Assembly (NCBI RefSeq): GCF_030209375.1
Contig: NZ_JARVSC010000001.1
Location: 658,874-722,873 of the forward strand
Length of the DNA: 64,000 nt
Reading direction: 5' to 3'
Source: Plantibacter sp. ME-Dv--P-122b
Lineage (GTDB): Bacteria > Actinomycetota > Actinomycetes > Actinomycetales > Microbacteriaceae
In this document: positions 54,547-63,318 of the stretch, one piece after another
How the letters are laid out: each line of letters starts with the position of its first letter
Position numbering within the stretch: the stretch's first letter is position 1
The notes under the pieces: generated by a model
What the model saw: the letters and a program-made list of their open reading frames with translations, nothing else
Database searches by the model: none
Told to the model about the DNA's origin: nothing
Program-made: the position numbers and the translations under genes

Positions 54547-55671
54547 GTGGGGACGGACGACGCCTCGGCCCCGGACGTGCGGGTCGACCGATGGACGGCT
54601 GCGGTGCGTCGACGCATCGCCCTCGGCGACGCCTGGCATCGTCTCGTCGGATCCGTACCGGCGGTGTTGCAGGTCAGCGCCACGGCGATCGGCGCGTACG
54701 CGTTCTCCCACTACGTGCTCGGGCACGCCGTGCCACTCCTCGCCCTGACCGTGACGATCTCGAGCCTCGGGTTCGTTCGCGACGCCCGCCCGGTCCGTGT
54801 CCTCGAGACGGCTGTCGGGATGAGCGTCGGGATCGCGCTGGCCGAGATCCTGCTCCTCGGCTTCGGTCAGGGGACCTGGCAACTCGCGGTCGCGCTCGTG
54901 CTCACATTGCTCGTCGCCCGGTTCCTGTCGCCGGCGGCGTCGTTCGCGATCGCGGCGGCGGTGCAGTCCGTCCTCGTCATGCTCCTGCCCGTGCCCGACG
55001 GTGGCCCGTTCGTGCGCACCCTCGACGGATTGATCGGCGGGGTCTTCGCCCTGCTCGCGACCGCCCTGATCCCGCGCGACCCGCGCCGCAGTGCTCGCCG
55101 GGACGGCCAGCGGCTGATCGACGAACACGTCCGGACCCTCGCATCGCTCGTCGCCGCCCTCCGTCTCGGCGACCTCGAGGAGGCGGATCGCGCGCTCGCA
55201 CGGGCGAGGGCCACCCAGCCGGCCCTCGACGCGTGGCGCGGAACCCTCGACTCAGGGCTCGCCATCGCGCGCATCTCGCCGTTCCTCCGCAGGGCGGTGT
55301 TCGACCTCGAACGGCAGCGGACGATGCTCGACGGCATGGACCTCGCGACCCGCAACCTCCGGGTGATCGCCCGGCGCATCGACTACGTGTCGCGCGACGC
55401 CACGAGCCGCCCCGAGCTCGCGGACCTGCTCGCGCGCACCTCCGTCGCGCTCGGCATCCTGTCGCAGTCGATCGGCGACATCGCCCAGCAGCCGGTCGCG
55501 AGGCAGTCCCTGCTGGAGATCGCGAAGCACCTCGAGCCGGTCGCCGTCCTCCCCGACGCCTCGGTCTCCGAGCAGGCGCTCGTGCTCGTGCTCCGGCCGT
55601 ACCTCGTCGACCTGCTCACGGCCACCGGCCTGCCGACGCCGGATGCCCAGGCGGCGCTGCCCTCCCTCTGA
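54547..55671 (+). CDS. FUSC-family membrane protein
   Basis: A 374-residue protein with an N-terminal block of about six hydrophobic segments (SATAIGAYAFSHYVLGHAV, LALTVTISSLGF, VGMSVGIALAEILLLGF) followed by a long helical cytoplasmic domain (about 190-374). The order matches FUSC/aromatic acid exporter-like proteins (DUF2955/YccS-type). Role unknown; may export or bind aromatic acids. Five bases after ygfZ, so probably co-transcribed. Confidence 0.8.
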   Translation: MGTDDASAPDVRVDRWTAAVRRRIALGDAWHRLVGSVPAVLQVSATAIGAYAFSHYVLGHAVPLLALTVTISSLGFVRDARPVRVLETAVGMSVGIALAEILLLGFGQGTWQLAVALVLTLLVARFLSPAASFAIAAAVQSVLVMLLPVPDGGPFVRTLDGLIGGVFALLATALIPRDPRRSARRDGQRLIDEHVRTLASLVAALRLGDLEEADRALARARATQPALDAWRGTLDSGLAIARISPFLRRAVFDLERQRTMLDGMDLATRNLRVIARRIDYVSRDATSRPELADLLARTSVALGILSQSIGDIAQQPVARQSLLEIAKHLEPVAVLPDASVSEQALVLVLRPYLVDLLTATGLPTPDAQAALPSL

Positions 55672-55730
55672 CGCGAGACCGTCCTCGCCGCCTGTCGGAT
55701 TTACACGGTCGTAACACGGGGGTCTTCCCC

Positions 55731-55758
55731 TGGACACGCCGCGAGTATACGTTATGTT
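55731..55758 (+). promoter_or_regulatory. Promoter of the XRE-ABC-amidohydrolase operon
   Basis: TGGACA (55731-55736) and TATGTT (55753-55758), 16 bases apart, resemble sigma-70 -35 and -10 elements. The palindrome at 55765-55785 covers the expected transcription start. Confidence 0.6.
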
Positions 55759-55764
55759 CATTCC

Positions 55765-55785
55765 CAGTAAGCAAAGTGCTTACTG
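55765..55785. promoter_or_regulatory. Operator palindrome before the XRE-cupin gene
   Basis: Perfect 8-base arms CAGTAAGC and GCTTACTG with a 5-base centre, 16 bases before the ATG of the regulator and at the expected transcription start. Almost certainly the binding site of the encoded XRE protein (autoregulation). Confidence 0.75.
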
Positions 55786-55800
55786 AGGGAGGGGAACCCC

Positions 55801-56391
55801 ATGAACGACGTCGACGGCGTCACGCTCGGCCGCCGCATCAAGGACCTGCGGACGCTCCGCGGCATCTCGACCCGTGATCTCGCATCCCGGGCCGGAGTGA
55901 GCGCCGGCTACATCAGCCAGATCGAGACCGGCAAGGCCAACGCCAGTCTGCAGACCGTCCGGGCGATCGCCGGGGTCTTCGGACTCCAGTGGATGGAGCT
56001 GTTCGAGGCGACACCCCGTCGCGGCGAGCTGCTCCGGAAGGCCGACCGACCGGAGCTCGACTCGGCGTCGTCGGCGGTCCGGCACTTCGGCATCACCCGC
56101 TCACCCGCGACCGATGTCGAAGTGCTCGTGTCCGAATACGAACCGGGCATGGTCGTCGGCGACGAGAACTACGTTCACGGTGACTCCCACGAGGTCGTCG
56201 TCATCCTCAGAGGTCGGTTCCTGTTCCGCCTCCTCGACCAGGAGTTCGAACTGGAAGCGGGCGACAGCCTCGACTACCGCACGTCCACACCCCACATGAT
56301 CACGAACATCGGCGACGTCGTCGGCGAGGCGCTCTGGGTGGTCACGCCGCCCTCCGGGGTCTCACCGCAGGTCTCGTCGGTCTCCAGCTGA
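55801..56391 (+). CDS. XRE-family regulator with cupin domain, operon-linked
   Basis: A 196-residue protein. Helix-turn-helix at about 8-60 (LRTLRGISTRDLASRAGVSA, GYISQIETGKANASLQTVR), cupin at about 105-185 (VHGDSHEVVVILRGRF, LEAGDSLDYRTSTPHMITNIG). First gene of a five-gene operon with an ABC importer and an amidohydrolase, so it should sense the imported substrate or its product. ATG 55801 lies behind GAGGGAGGGG. Confidence 0.9.
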   Translation: MNDVDGVTLGRRIKDLRTLRGISTRDLASRAGVSAGYISQIETGKANASLQTVRAIAGVFGLQWMELFEATPRRGELLRKADRPELDSASSAVRHFGITRSPATDVEVLVSEYEPGMVVGDENYVHGDSHEVVVILRGRFLFRLLDQEFELEAGDSLDYRTSTPHMITNIGDVVGEALWVVTPPSGVSPQVSSVSS

Positions 56392-56404
56392 ACAGGACAA
56401 GAAC

Positions 56405-57541
56405 ATGAACGGACCACTGCACCGCACGCACCAGCCCTCAGCTCCAGCCCGTCGTCTCGGCAGCTCCGTCGCCGCAGTCGTCCTCGCTGGCCTCGTCCTC
56501 ACCGGGTGCACCCCGGCGGCCGACGGCTCCGAGTCGCTCACCACCATCCGGTTCGGACTCCCGACGCAGATGGGCGCCAACAACTCACCCATGGCCGTCG
56601 CACAGCGACTCGGATACTTCGCGGAGGAGGGCCTGCAGGTGGAGATCGTCCACACCAAGGACGCGACTTCCATCGTGCAGGGCATCGACTCCGGCTCGCT
56701 CGAGATCGGCAGCACCCCGCCCGAGCCGATCCTGCAGGCGAAGGCGCAGGGGAACGGCGACGACCTCGTCCTCATGTACAACTACATCCGTCAGCAGACC
56801 GGCTCGATCGCTGTGCTCGCCGACGGGCCGATCACCTCCCTCAGCGACTTCGAGGGCGCGACGATCGGGCAGGCGAGCCTCGGCACGAGCAACATGCTCC
56901 TGTCCAACGGCATCCTCCACACCGAGGGGCTCGAGGCCGACACCGACTTCTCGAACCTCGCGGTCGGCACCGGCGCAGCCGCTCGGCAGGCGCTCGAGAA
57001 CGGTCAGGTCGACGCCCTGTCGCTCTGGGACACCGAGTACGCGGCGATGGAGGCGACCGGCGTCGAGCTGCGCTACTTCACCACCCCGGAGGTCGAGTCC
57101 CTCTTCTCCACGAGTTACTTCACGACCCGTGACTACCTCGACGAGCACGCCGAGGAGGCCGCCGGCTTCGGGCGCGCCATGGCGAAGGCGACGCTGTTCA
57201 CCTCGGAGAACCCCGAGGCGGCTCTCACGATCATGTACGAGGACTATCCCGAGACCCGGATCGCGGGCACCGATGAGGCGGACCAGCTCGCGAGCGACGT
57301 CGTGGCGCTGGAACGACGGATCGAACTGCTCCTGGCAGGAGACCCCGTCGGCACCGCCTCGTTCGGCGCATACGCTCCGGAAGCGGCTCGAGCCTGGGTC
57401 GACTTCGCGCTCGAAGCGGGCATCATCGACGCGCCGATCGACCCGGACGACCTCTACACCGACGAACTCGTCGAGCGCATCAACGAGTTCGACACCGCAG
57501 CCGTGATCGACGCTGCGACCGAGTGGAAGGACGGCGAATGA
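56405..57541 (+). CDS. NitT/TauT-type ABC substrate-binding lipoprotein
   Basis: A 378-residue solute-binding protein. Signal and lipobox: VAAVVLAGLVLTGC with the lipid cysteine at 35. Mature part: FGLPTQMGANNSPMAVAQRL, YFAEEGLQVEIVHTKDA and EIGSTPPEPILQA, the pattern of SsuA/TauA/ThiY-like proteins. Typical substrates are nitrate, taurine, sulfonates or pyrimidines; the actual one is unknown. ATGA overlap with the amidohydrolase gene that follows. Confidence 0.9.
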   Translation: MNGPLHRTHQPSAPARRLGSSVAAVVLAGLVLTGCTPAADGSESLTTIRFGLPTQMGANNSPMAVAQRLGYFAEEGLQVEIVHTKDATSIVQGIDSGSLEIGSTPPEPILQAKAQGNGDDLVLMYNYIRQQTGSIAVLADGPITSLSDFEGATIGQASLGTSNMLLSNGILHTEGLEADTDFSNLAVGTGAAARQALENGQVDALSLWDTEYAAMEATGVELRYFTTPEVESLFSTSYFTTRDYLDEHAEEAAGFGRAMAKATLFTSENPEAALTIMYEDYPETRIAGTDEADQLASDVVALERRIELLLAGDPVGTASFGAYAPEAARAWVDFALEAGIIDAPIDPDDLYTDELVERINEFDTAAVIDAATEWKDGE

Positions 57542-58887
57542 GCACCACCGAACTGACCTGGAGCGCGGACGTCCCAGCCATCGACCACCACTCGCACGCC
57601 GGCTACGTCCGTCCGGGCGAACACCTCCACGGGTTCGACGGGTACGAACGGGAGTACGCGATGGGGCACGTCGAGGCGAACGTGCCGCACGAGGTCTACG
57701 TCGCCTACAACCGGGCCGTCCTCGAGCACGACCAGGACCGGGTCGCAGCCCTGGAGTCCGAGTTCGGTATCCCCGGACTGATCGAGGAGAGCATCCGGTT
57801 CCAGTCCACCACCGTCCACGCCGCCTCGCTCGCCGAGGGGACGGCGGCCCTGTACGGCACCGGGACGCGGGCGACGTTGATCGAGGAGAGCGTCGAGGCG
57901 CGGCGGCGTGACTTCGCCGGGCTCTACGACCGTGCACTCCTCCTCTCCGGTACCGAACAGGTCTTGACGGACATCCCGGAGATCGACGCCAGGGTCTGGT
58001 CACCCGACCGGTACAAGCCGATCGCGAGGATCGACCCCTACCTGTTCCCCTTCGGGCACCCGCCGCTCGTCGACCGCGCGGAGGACGCTCGGAAGTTCCG
58101 CCGCGTGTTCCGCTCGATCCTGGACGGGTTGCTGGCGACCGCCGGCCTCGACGCCCCGCCCGCCGAGTTCGAGGACTACCGGGCCTTCGTGCTCGCCTCG
58201 ATCACCCGGCGGCAGGAGTCGGGCACCGTCGGCCTCAAGATCGCCTCGGCCTACGTGCGGACCCTGGAGTTCCGGCGCACCACCCAGGCCGACGCGGCCG
58301 CCGCGTACGGACGACTCCGCGCCGCGGAACGCGCTGGGACGGACATCGACCCTGCGGACCACCGGTCGCTCGCGGACTTCCTCGTCTACGACATCGCCGC
58401 GCACGCCGTCGACCGCGAGCTCCCGATGCAGATCCACACCGGTATGGGACACACGGAGCCGGGTCTGAAACTCGCCGGGGCGAACCCGATGCTCCTCGAG
58501 CAGTTCCTCGACACCCCGGCGTTGAACCGACTCCGCGTCATCCTCATCCATGGCGGCTTCCCCTATGGGCAGGCGCTCGCCGCGCTGTCCCAGGCCCGGG
58601 GCAACGTGTTCGTGGACTTCTCCTGGATGCCGTACCTCCACGAGCACGCCCTGCATCGCATGCTGCAGGAGTGGTTGGAGGTCCTGCCCGCCAACAAGGT
58701 CATCTTCGGAACCGACACCGGGTCGCCGGAGTTCCACGTCTCCGGGACGCGACGCGGCCGGGTCGCGCTGGACGCCGCACTCACGGCCGGCCGCGCGTCC
58801 GGCCTCTGGTCGGCCAGACAGGCGGGCTGGTTGGCCGAGCGGGTCCTCCACCAGAACCTGCGCGACGTCTACGGACTCGACCGATGA
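57538..58887 (+). CDS. Amidohydrolase-superfamily enzyme in an ABC importer operon
   Basis: A 449-residue TIM-barrel hydrolase. AIDHHSHAGYV gives the HxH metal site (H18, H20); further ligand blocks are MQIHTGMGHTEP (about 297-308), VILIHGGFPYG (about 332-342) and VIFGTDTGSPEFH (about 387-399). This fits amidohydrolase-2 enzymes such as decarboxylases and gamma-glutamyl/imide hydrolases. The place between binding protein and ATPase, all with ATGA overlaps, says that it acts on the imported compound. Substrate unknown. Confidence 0.85.
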   Translation: MSTTELTWSADVPAIDHHSHAGYVRPGEHLHGFDGYEREYAMGHVEANVPHEVYVAYNRAVLEHDQDRVAALESEFGIPGLIEESIRFQSTTVHAASLAEGTAALYGTGTRATLIEESVEARRRDFAGLYDRALLLSGTEQVLTDIPEIDARVWSPDRYKPIARIDPYLFPFGHPPLVDRAEDARKFRRVFRSILDGLLATAGLDAPPAEFEDYRAFVLASITRRQESGTVGLKIASAYVRTLEFRRTTQADAAAAYGRLRAAERAGTDIDPADHRSLADFLVYDIAAHAVDRELPMQIHTGMGHTEPGLKLAGANPMLLEQFLDTPALNRLRVILIHGGFPYGQALAALSQARGNVFVDFSWMPYLHEHALHRMLQEWLEVLPANKVIFGTDTGSPEFHVSGTRRGRVALDAALTAGRASGLWSARQAGWLAERVLHQNLRDVYGLDR

Positions 58888-59660
58888 GCGCGTGGCTGGC
58901 GCCGCCGCTGATCTCCATCGCCCATCTCGAGAAGGTCTACCCCACGAAGACGGGCGACGTCCACGCGCTGTCGGACGTCAACCTCGACATCGCGGACGGC
59001 GAGTTCGTCGCCATCGTGGGGCCGAGTGGCTGCGGGAAGACGACCCTGTTGAAGATCCTCGCCGGGCTGACGGGCTTCACGTCCGGTACTGCGACGATCG
59101 CCGGTGCGGAGATCGGCACCCCGCGCGGCGATGTCGGGATGGTCTTCCAGAAGCCGACGCTCCTCCCGTGGCGGACGATCCTCGAGAACGTCCTCCTTCC
59201 GGTGGAGTTGCACCGCAGGGTGGGGGAGGCCGAACGGGAGCATGCACGCTCGCTGTTGGCGATGGTCGGACTCCGGGACTTCGCGGGCAAGTACCCGCAT
59301 GAGCTCTCGGGCGGTATGCAGCAACGTGCGGCCATCTGCCGGGCGCTCGTGCACGAGCCCGAGGTCCTGTTGATGGACGAACCGTTCGGCGCACTGGACG
59401 CGATGACCAGGGACGCTCTGAACGTCGAGGTCAACCGCATCTGGCGCGAGACGTCCAAGACCGCCGTGCTCATCACCCACAGCATCCCTGAGGCGGTGTT
59501 CCTCGCGGAACGCGTCATCGTCATGGGCCCGCGGCCGGGCCGCATCATCGACGTGGTCGACGTGCCCTTCGGCCGGGAGCGCACGCTCGACCTCCTCGGG
59601 TCCTCGGAGTTCGCGGACCTCAGCTCCCACATCCGGACCTACTTCGAGGTGACCGCATGA
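58884..59660 (+). CDS. ABC transporter ATPase (NitT/TauT type)
   Basis: A 258-residue ATPase. Walker A GPSGCGKTT at 46-54, Q-loop VGMVFQKPTLLPWRT, signature LSGGMQQRAAICRA, and Walker B VLLMDEPFGALD; the whole resembles SsuB/TauB. Encoded with the permease that follows and the binding protein two genes upstream. ATGA overlap with both neighbours. Confidence 0.94.
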   Translation: MSAWLAPPLISIAHLEKVYPTKTGDVHALSDVNLDIADGEFVAIVGPSGCGKTTLLKILAGLTGFTSGTATIAGAEIGTPRGDVGMVFQKPTLLPWRTILENVLLPVELHRRVGEAEREHARSLLAMVGLRDFAGKYPHELSGGMQQRAAICRALVHEPEVLLMDEPFGALDAMTRDALNVEVNRIWRETSKTAVLITHSIPEAVFLAERVIVMGPRPGRIIDVVDVPFGRERTLDLLGSSEFADLSSHIRTYFEVTA

Positions 59661-60502
59661 CCGCACAGGACATCAGGCCGCGCGCGACACGCGCATCGAG
59701 TGCTCGTTCGCGGGCGAGTGCGTCCGGCGGGTCGGCAGGCAACCGGCGGACGGTGGTCGTCGGGGGCGTCTCCGTGGCCGTCGTCATCCTCCTCTGCTGG
59801 CAGTTCCTCCCGGGCCTGACCGGCACACCCGGCTACGTCGTACCCGCGCTGTCGGACGTCCTGCAGGCGCTCGTCGACCCTGCGGCGCTGCCGAGGTACG
59901 TGTCGAACGCGGGGACCACGCTCGGTGAGGTGCTCGCCGGCCTGGCGATCGGTGTCGTGATCGGACTCGTCGGGGCGATCCTCCTGGCACAGTTCCCGAC
60001 CGCGTACGCCATCGCATTCCCCTACATCGTCGCGATCGAATCGATCCCCAAGGTCGCGATCGCTCCGCTGTTCGTGATCTGGTTCGGGTTCGGGATGCCC
60101 TCGAAGATCGTGGTCGTGGTTCTGCTCGCGTTCTTCCCGGTGCTCGTGAACACGATCCACGGCATCCGCGGTGTCGACCGTGACCAGGTCGAGCTGTTCG
60201 AAGCCAATGGGGCGAGTGCCGGGCAGATCCGGAGGAAGCTGCTCATCCCCGCCGCGCTCCCGAGTATCTTCAGTGGACTCGAACTGGCGGTCGCGAACGC
60301 CATGATCGGCGCCATCGTCGCCGAGTTCGTGGGCGCACAGCACGGGCTCGGCGTTCTGATCCTGCAGGCGCAGGGGGCCATGCAGACGGCGGCGGTGTTC
60401 GCGCTGTTGATCATCCTCTCGGCGCTCGGGATCACCTTGAACGCCCTCGTGCGGCTCGCTCGCCGGAAGGTCATCTTCTGGCAGCAGGACGCCCCGCGCT
60501 GA
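59657..60502 (+). CDS. ABC transporter permease (NitT/TauT type)
   Basis: A 281-residue permease. Residues 1-33 are basic and probably cytoplasmic; hydrophobic segments follow from VVVGGVSVAVVILLCWQFLP. ELFEANGASAGQIRRKLLIP is the EAA-type loop. A homodimer should form the channel of the importer. Last gene of the operon. Confidence 0.93.
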   Translation: MTAQDIRPRATRASSARSRASASGGSAGNRRTVVVGGVSVAVVILLCWQFLPGLTGTPGYVVPALSDVLQALVDPAALPRYVSNAGTTLGEVLAGLAIGVVIGLVGAILLAQFPTAYAIAFPYIVAIESIPKVAIAPLFVIWFGFGMPSKIVVVVLLAFFPVLVNTIHGIRGVDRDQVELFEANGASAGQIRRKLLIPAALPSIFSGLELAVANAMIGAIVAEFVGAQHGLGVLILQAQGAMQTAAVFALLIILSALGITLNALVRLARRKVIFWQQDAPR

Positions 60503-60506
60503 CCGT

Positions 60507-61352
60507 TCAGCGCAGCCGAGCCGTGGCGGCGGTCGTCTCCGAGTGGTCGGGGGCGACCGCCGACCACGGCAGCGTCAGCTCGCCCAGGCGCCAGCGGTTC
60601 TGGCCGGCCAGCACCGGCCAGCCGCCGTCCCGGAGCGTCCGGACGGTCGCCGACCAGCGCTGGACCGGGCTGTAGACCGCCAGTGGCGCGTGCACGCGCC
60701 AGGCGCGGTCGAGGTCCGTCATCAGGGCGTGAACGCGTTCACCCGAGACGTTGTGATGGATCAGCGCCTTCGGCAGTCGCTCGGCGACGATGGACGGCAG
60801 TTCGAGGTCGGCGAGCCGCAGACTGATCGAGAAGGAAGCCGCTCGCCCCTGGTCGTCGACGGCGACCCAGCTGGACACCCGTCCGATCTCGTCACACGTC
60901 CCCTCGACGAGCACTCCGCCGGGCTGCAGCCGCGACGCCATGAGGCGCCAGGCCCCCGCGACCTCGGCTTGGTCATACTGCCGGAGCACGTTGAACGCGC
61001 GGATCACCGCGGGACGGTCCTCGCCGGTCGGCACCTCGAACCCTCCGCGTGCGAAGGAGACGGCGGCCGTCGGCATGAACCGGGTCGTGCCCGCTCGCAC
61101 CTGCTGCAGCTGCGCGTCAGCGGTGCGGACGCGCCCCGGTTCGATCTCGAATCCGATGACCCGTACGTCGGGTCTGACGGCGAGCAGTCGGTCGTGCAGT
61201 TCCAACGCCGTGACGCCGCTCGCGCCGTAGCCGAGGTCCACCACCAGCGGGTTCGTCGTCCGTCTGAGTGAGGGGTGGGTCGCGATCCAGCGGTCCACCC
61301 GCCGGAGCCGGTTCGTACCCGTCGTCCCGCGGGTGATCGATCCGACGGGCAT
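60507..61352 (-). CDS. Class I SAM-dependent methyltransferase-like protein
   Basis: A 281-residue protein. [21 protein letters not shown] is the SAM-binding glycine loop and [11 protein letters not shown] holds the acidic residue that binds the ribose; [17 protein letters not shown] is the post-strand-4 region. Substrate unknown. ATG 61352 gives the start [21 protein letters not shown], which I recall from actinobacterial relatives of this gene near gpmA; GTG 61370 is possible. It faces gpmA divergently. Confidence 0.82.
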   Translation of the reverse strand: MPVGSITRGTTGTNRLRRVDRWIATHPSLRRTTNPLVVDLGYGASGVTALELHDRLLAVRPDVRVIGFEIEPGRVRTADAQLQQVRAGTTRFMPTAAVSFARGGFEVPTGEDRPAVIRAFNVLRQYDQAEVAGAWRLMASRLQPGGVLVEGTCDEIGRVSSWVAVDDQGRAASFSISLRLADLELPSIVAERLPKALIHHNVSGERVHALMTDLDRAWRVHAPLAVYSPVQRWSATVRTLRDGGWPVLAGQNRWRLGELTLPWSAVAPDHSETTAATARLR

Positions 61353-61423
61353 GGACCCATTCTCCCTCACGGAGCGGGGTCATCGTCCACCTCGCGGTCA
61401 TGCGCCGTCGGTATGCTGGGGAC

Positions 61424-62173
61424 ATGCCTGAGACTTACACCCTCGTCCTGCTGCGCCACGGCAACAGCGACTGGAATCAGAAGAACCTGTTCACCGGTTG
61501 GGTCGACGTCCGACTCAGCGAACTCGGCGTCACCGAGGCCAAGCGTGCGGGCGAACTGCTCGCCGACTCCGGCATCACCCCGGACGTGCTGTACACCTCG
61601 GTCCTCTCCCGAGCGATCCAAACGGCGAACCTCGCCCTCGAGACCGCCGACCGCATGTGGATCCCGGTCAAGCGCAGCTGGCGCCTCAACGAGCGTCACT
61701 ACGGCGCGCTGCAGGGCAAGGACAAGGCGCAGACGCTCGCCGAGTACGGTCCGGAGCGGTTCCAGACCTGGCGTCGTTCCTTCGACGTGCCGCCGCCGCC
61801 CATCGCCGATGACGACGAGTGGTCGCAGGCCGATGACCCCCGGTATGTCGGGATCGACGGCGAACTGCCGCGCACCGAGTGCCTGAAGGACGTCATCGAC
61901 CGGATGTTGCCCTACTGGGAGTCCGACATCACGGTCGACCTGGCTGCCGGCAAGACCGTCCTCGTGACGGCGCACGGCAACTCGCTCCGCGCACTCGTGA
62001 AGCACCTCGACGACATCTCGGACGACGAGATCGCCGAGCTGAACATCCCCACCGGCATCCCGCTCGTCTACGAGCTCGACGCGGACTTCCGCCCGGTCGC
62101 CCCGGCCCGGTACCTCGATCCCGAGGCTGCAGCAGCAGGCGCCGCCGCCGTCGCGGCGCAGGGGAAGAAGTAG
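61424..62173 (+). CDS. gpmA: 2,3-bisphosphoglycerate-dependent phosphoglycerate mutase
   Basis: A 249-residue glycolytic enzyme interconverting 3- and 2-phosphoglycerate. [10 protein letters not shown] gives the catalytic R11-H12-G13, [10 protein letters not shown] the second site, and [11 protein letters not shown] the second histidine. ATG 61424 follows GGGGAC; a TATGCT -10-like hexamer lies 7 bases before it, so the leader is very short. Confidence 0.96.
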   Translation: MPETYTLVLLRHGNSDWNQKNLFTGWVDVRLSELGVTEAKRAGELLADSGITPDVLYTSVLSRAIQTANLALETADRMWIPVKRSWRLNERHYGALQGKDKAQTLAEYGPERFQTWRRSFDVPPPPIADDDEWSQADDPRYVGIDGELPRTECLKDVIDRMLPYWESDITVDLAAGKTVLVTAHGNSLRALVKHLDDISDDEIAELNIPTGIPLVYELDADFRPVAPARYLDPEAAAAGAAAVAAQGKK

Positions 62174-62238
62174 CGGAAACCCCACCAAACCACCACCCCG
62201 GTCGGGAGTGCGTCTTGGCGACATCGTCGCTGAAAGTG

Positions 62239-62255
62239 CCCCTGGCCGGGGTTTT
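62239..62255 (+). terminator. Hairpin with T-tract after gpmA
   Basis: CCCC-TGGCC-GGGG followed by TTTT, 66 bases after the gpmA stop. A longer pairing, CGGAAACCCC (from 62174) with GGGGTTTTCCG, may enclose it. Confidence 0.5.
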
Positions 62256-62274
62256 CCGTGTCTGAAAAAAGGGG

Positions 62275-62314
62275 TTGAACCGCCTCGGGGTTGGGCGTAC
62301 AGTGACTGCACTGT
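62275..62314 (+). promoter_or_regulatory. Promoter and palindrome before the secreted Val/Asp-rich protein gene
   Basis: TTGAAC (62275-62280), 17 bases, TACAGT (62298-62303): a good sigma-70-type promoter. Overlapping the -10 is a palindrome ACAGTG-ACTG-CACTGT (62299-62314), well placed for a repressor. Confidence 0.65.
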
Positions 62315-62335
62315 AACCCGATTGGGGGGATACGC

Positions 62336-63208
62336 ATGGAGCAGTCGACCGACGGCACCCGTTTCCCCCTGTGGCGCGCCCTGGCGCTCGGTGGCTTCGC
62401 CGCCGCTGCGTTCACGGCGGTGGCCCTCTTCGGGTCCCCGTCCTCCGCGCATGCCGACGACGGCGGGTCCGGCGCCTCCGATCCGTCGCTCCTTGGTGCG
62501 GTGACCGAGGTCGTCGGCTCCCTCGAACGGCCCGTCGACGCGGTCGCCGAGGTCGTCGACGTGGTCGACACCACGGTGCTCGAACCGGTGGTCGACGTCG
62601 TCGACGAGACCGTCGCAGCGGTACCGGTGGTGAACGACGTGGTCGAGGAGACCGTCGGTGCCGCACCTGTCGCCGCGATCGTCGATCCGGTGGTGCAAAC
62701 GGTCGACGAGACGTTGACCGGCGTCGCCGACGTCGTCGCCGCGGTCCCGGTCCCCAGCACGCCGATCATCGATCCGGTCGTCCCAGCGCTTCCGCAGGGC
62801 CCGGCAGAGGACGTGTCGGCCACTGACTCGACCGCCGTCGGCGCGATCCTCCCGACGACCGTCCTCGGACCGCCGTCCGTCCACCAGGGCGACTCGACGA
62901 TCGTGTCGGGCGGCCAGGATCTCGAAGACACGTCGTCCACCGCGGCCGTCCTCGCCGACACCGGATCGTCCAGCCTCCCCGCCACCCCAACGAACCTTCC
63001 GCTGCTGCCGGACGCCGACGGCCGCTGGGCCGTCACGCCGAATGGCTCCGGGTCGTCCGGCTCCGGGGCGACCGCCGGCGGCCCCGCCGCGGCAGAACAG
63101 TCGATCTCCGTCATCCTCCCTGCACCCGGCGACGACCGTCGCGGACCCGCGGGGGACGACGACCTCCCGGCTTCACCCACGTTCCCCTCCGATACCTCTC
63201 CTGACTGA
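62336..63208 (+). CDS. Secreted Val/Asp-rich repeat protein of unknown function
   Basis: A 290-residue exported protein: signal peptide with the hydrophobic core AFTAVALFG and cleavage after SSAHA at about residue 40. Residues 55-150 repeat short units rich in V, D, T and P (VVDTTVLEPVVDVV, ETVAAVPVVNDVVEETV, AAIVDPVVQTVDETL), giving amphipathic beta or helical repeats. The C-terminal half is Gly/Ser/Pro/Asp-rich and unordered. No LPXTG anchor is seen. It precedes a chaplin-like protein and may share a surface role. A GGGGGG-type ribosome site precedes the ATG. Confidence 0.8.
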   Translation: MEQSTDGTRFPLWRALALGGFAAAAFTAVALFGSPSSAHADDGGSGASDPSLLGAVTEVVGSLERPVDAVAEVVDVVDTTVLEPVVDVVDETVAAVPVVNDVVEETVGAAPVAAIVDPVVQTVDETLTGVADVVAAVPVPSTPIIDPVVPALPQGPAEDVSATDSTAVGAILPTTVLGPPSVHQGDSTIVSGGQDLEDTSSTAAVLADTGSSSLPATPTNLPLLPDADGRWAVTPNGSGSSGSGATAGGPAAAEQSISVILPAPGDDRRGPAGDDDLPASPTFPSDTSPD

Positions 63209-63318
63209 CCCCCGGATCACTCTGCCGTTCGCGGCGGAGGCCCGCCCATCTGGCGGTTCAACGGTCCGAAGCCTCCCGACATGGGAGCACATCAGTCACT
63301 CTGCAAGGAGCAGGAATC

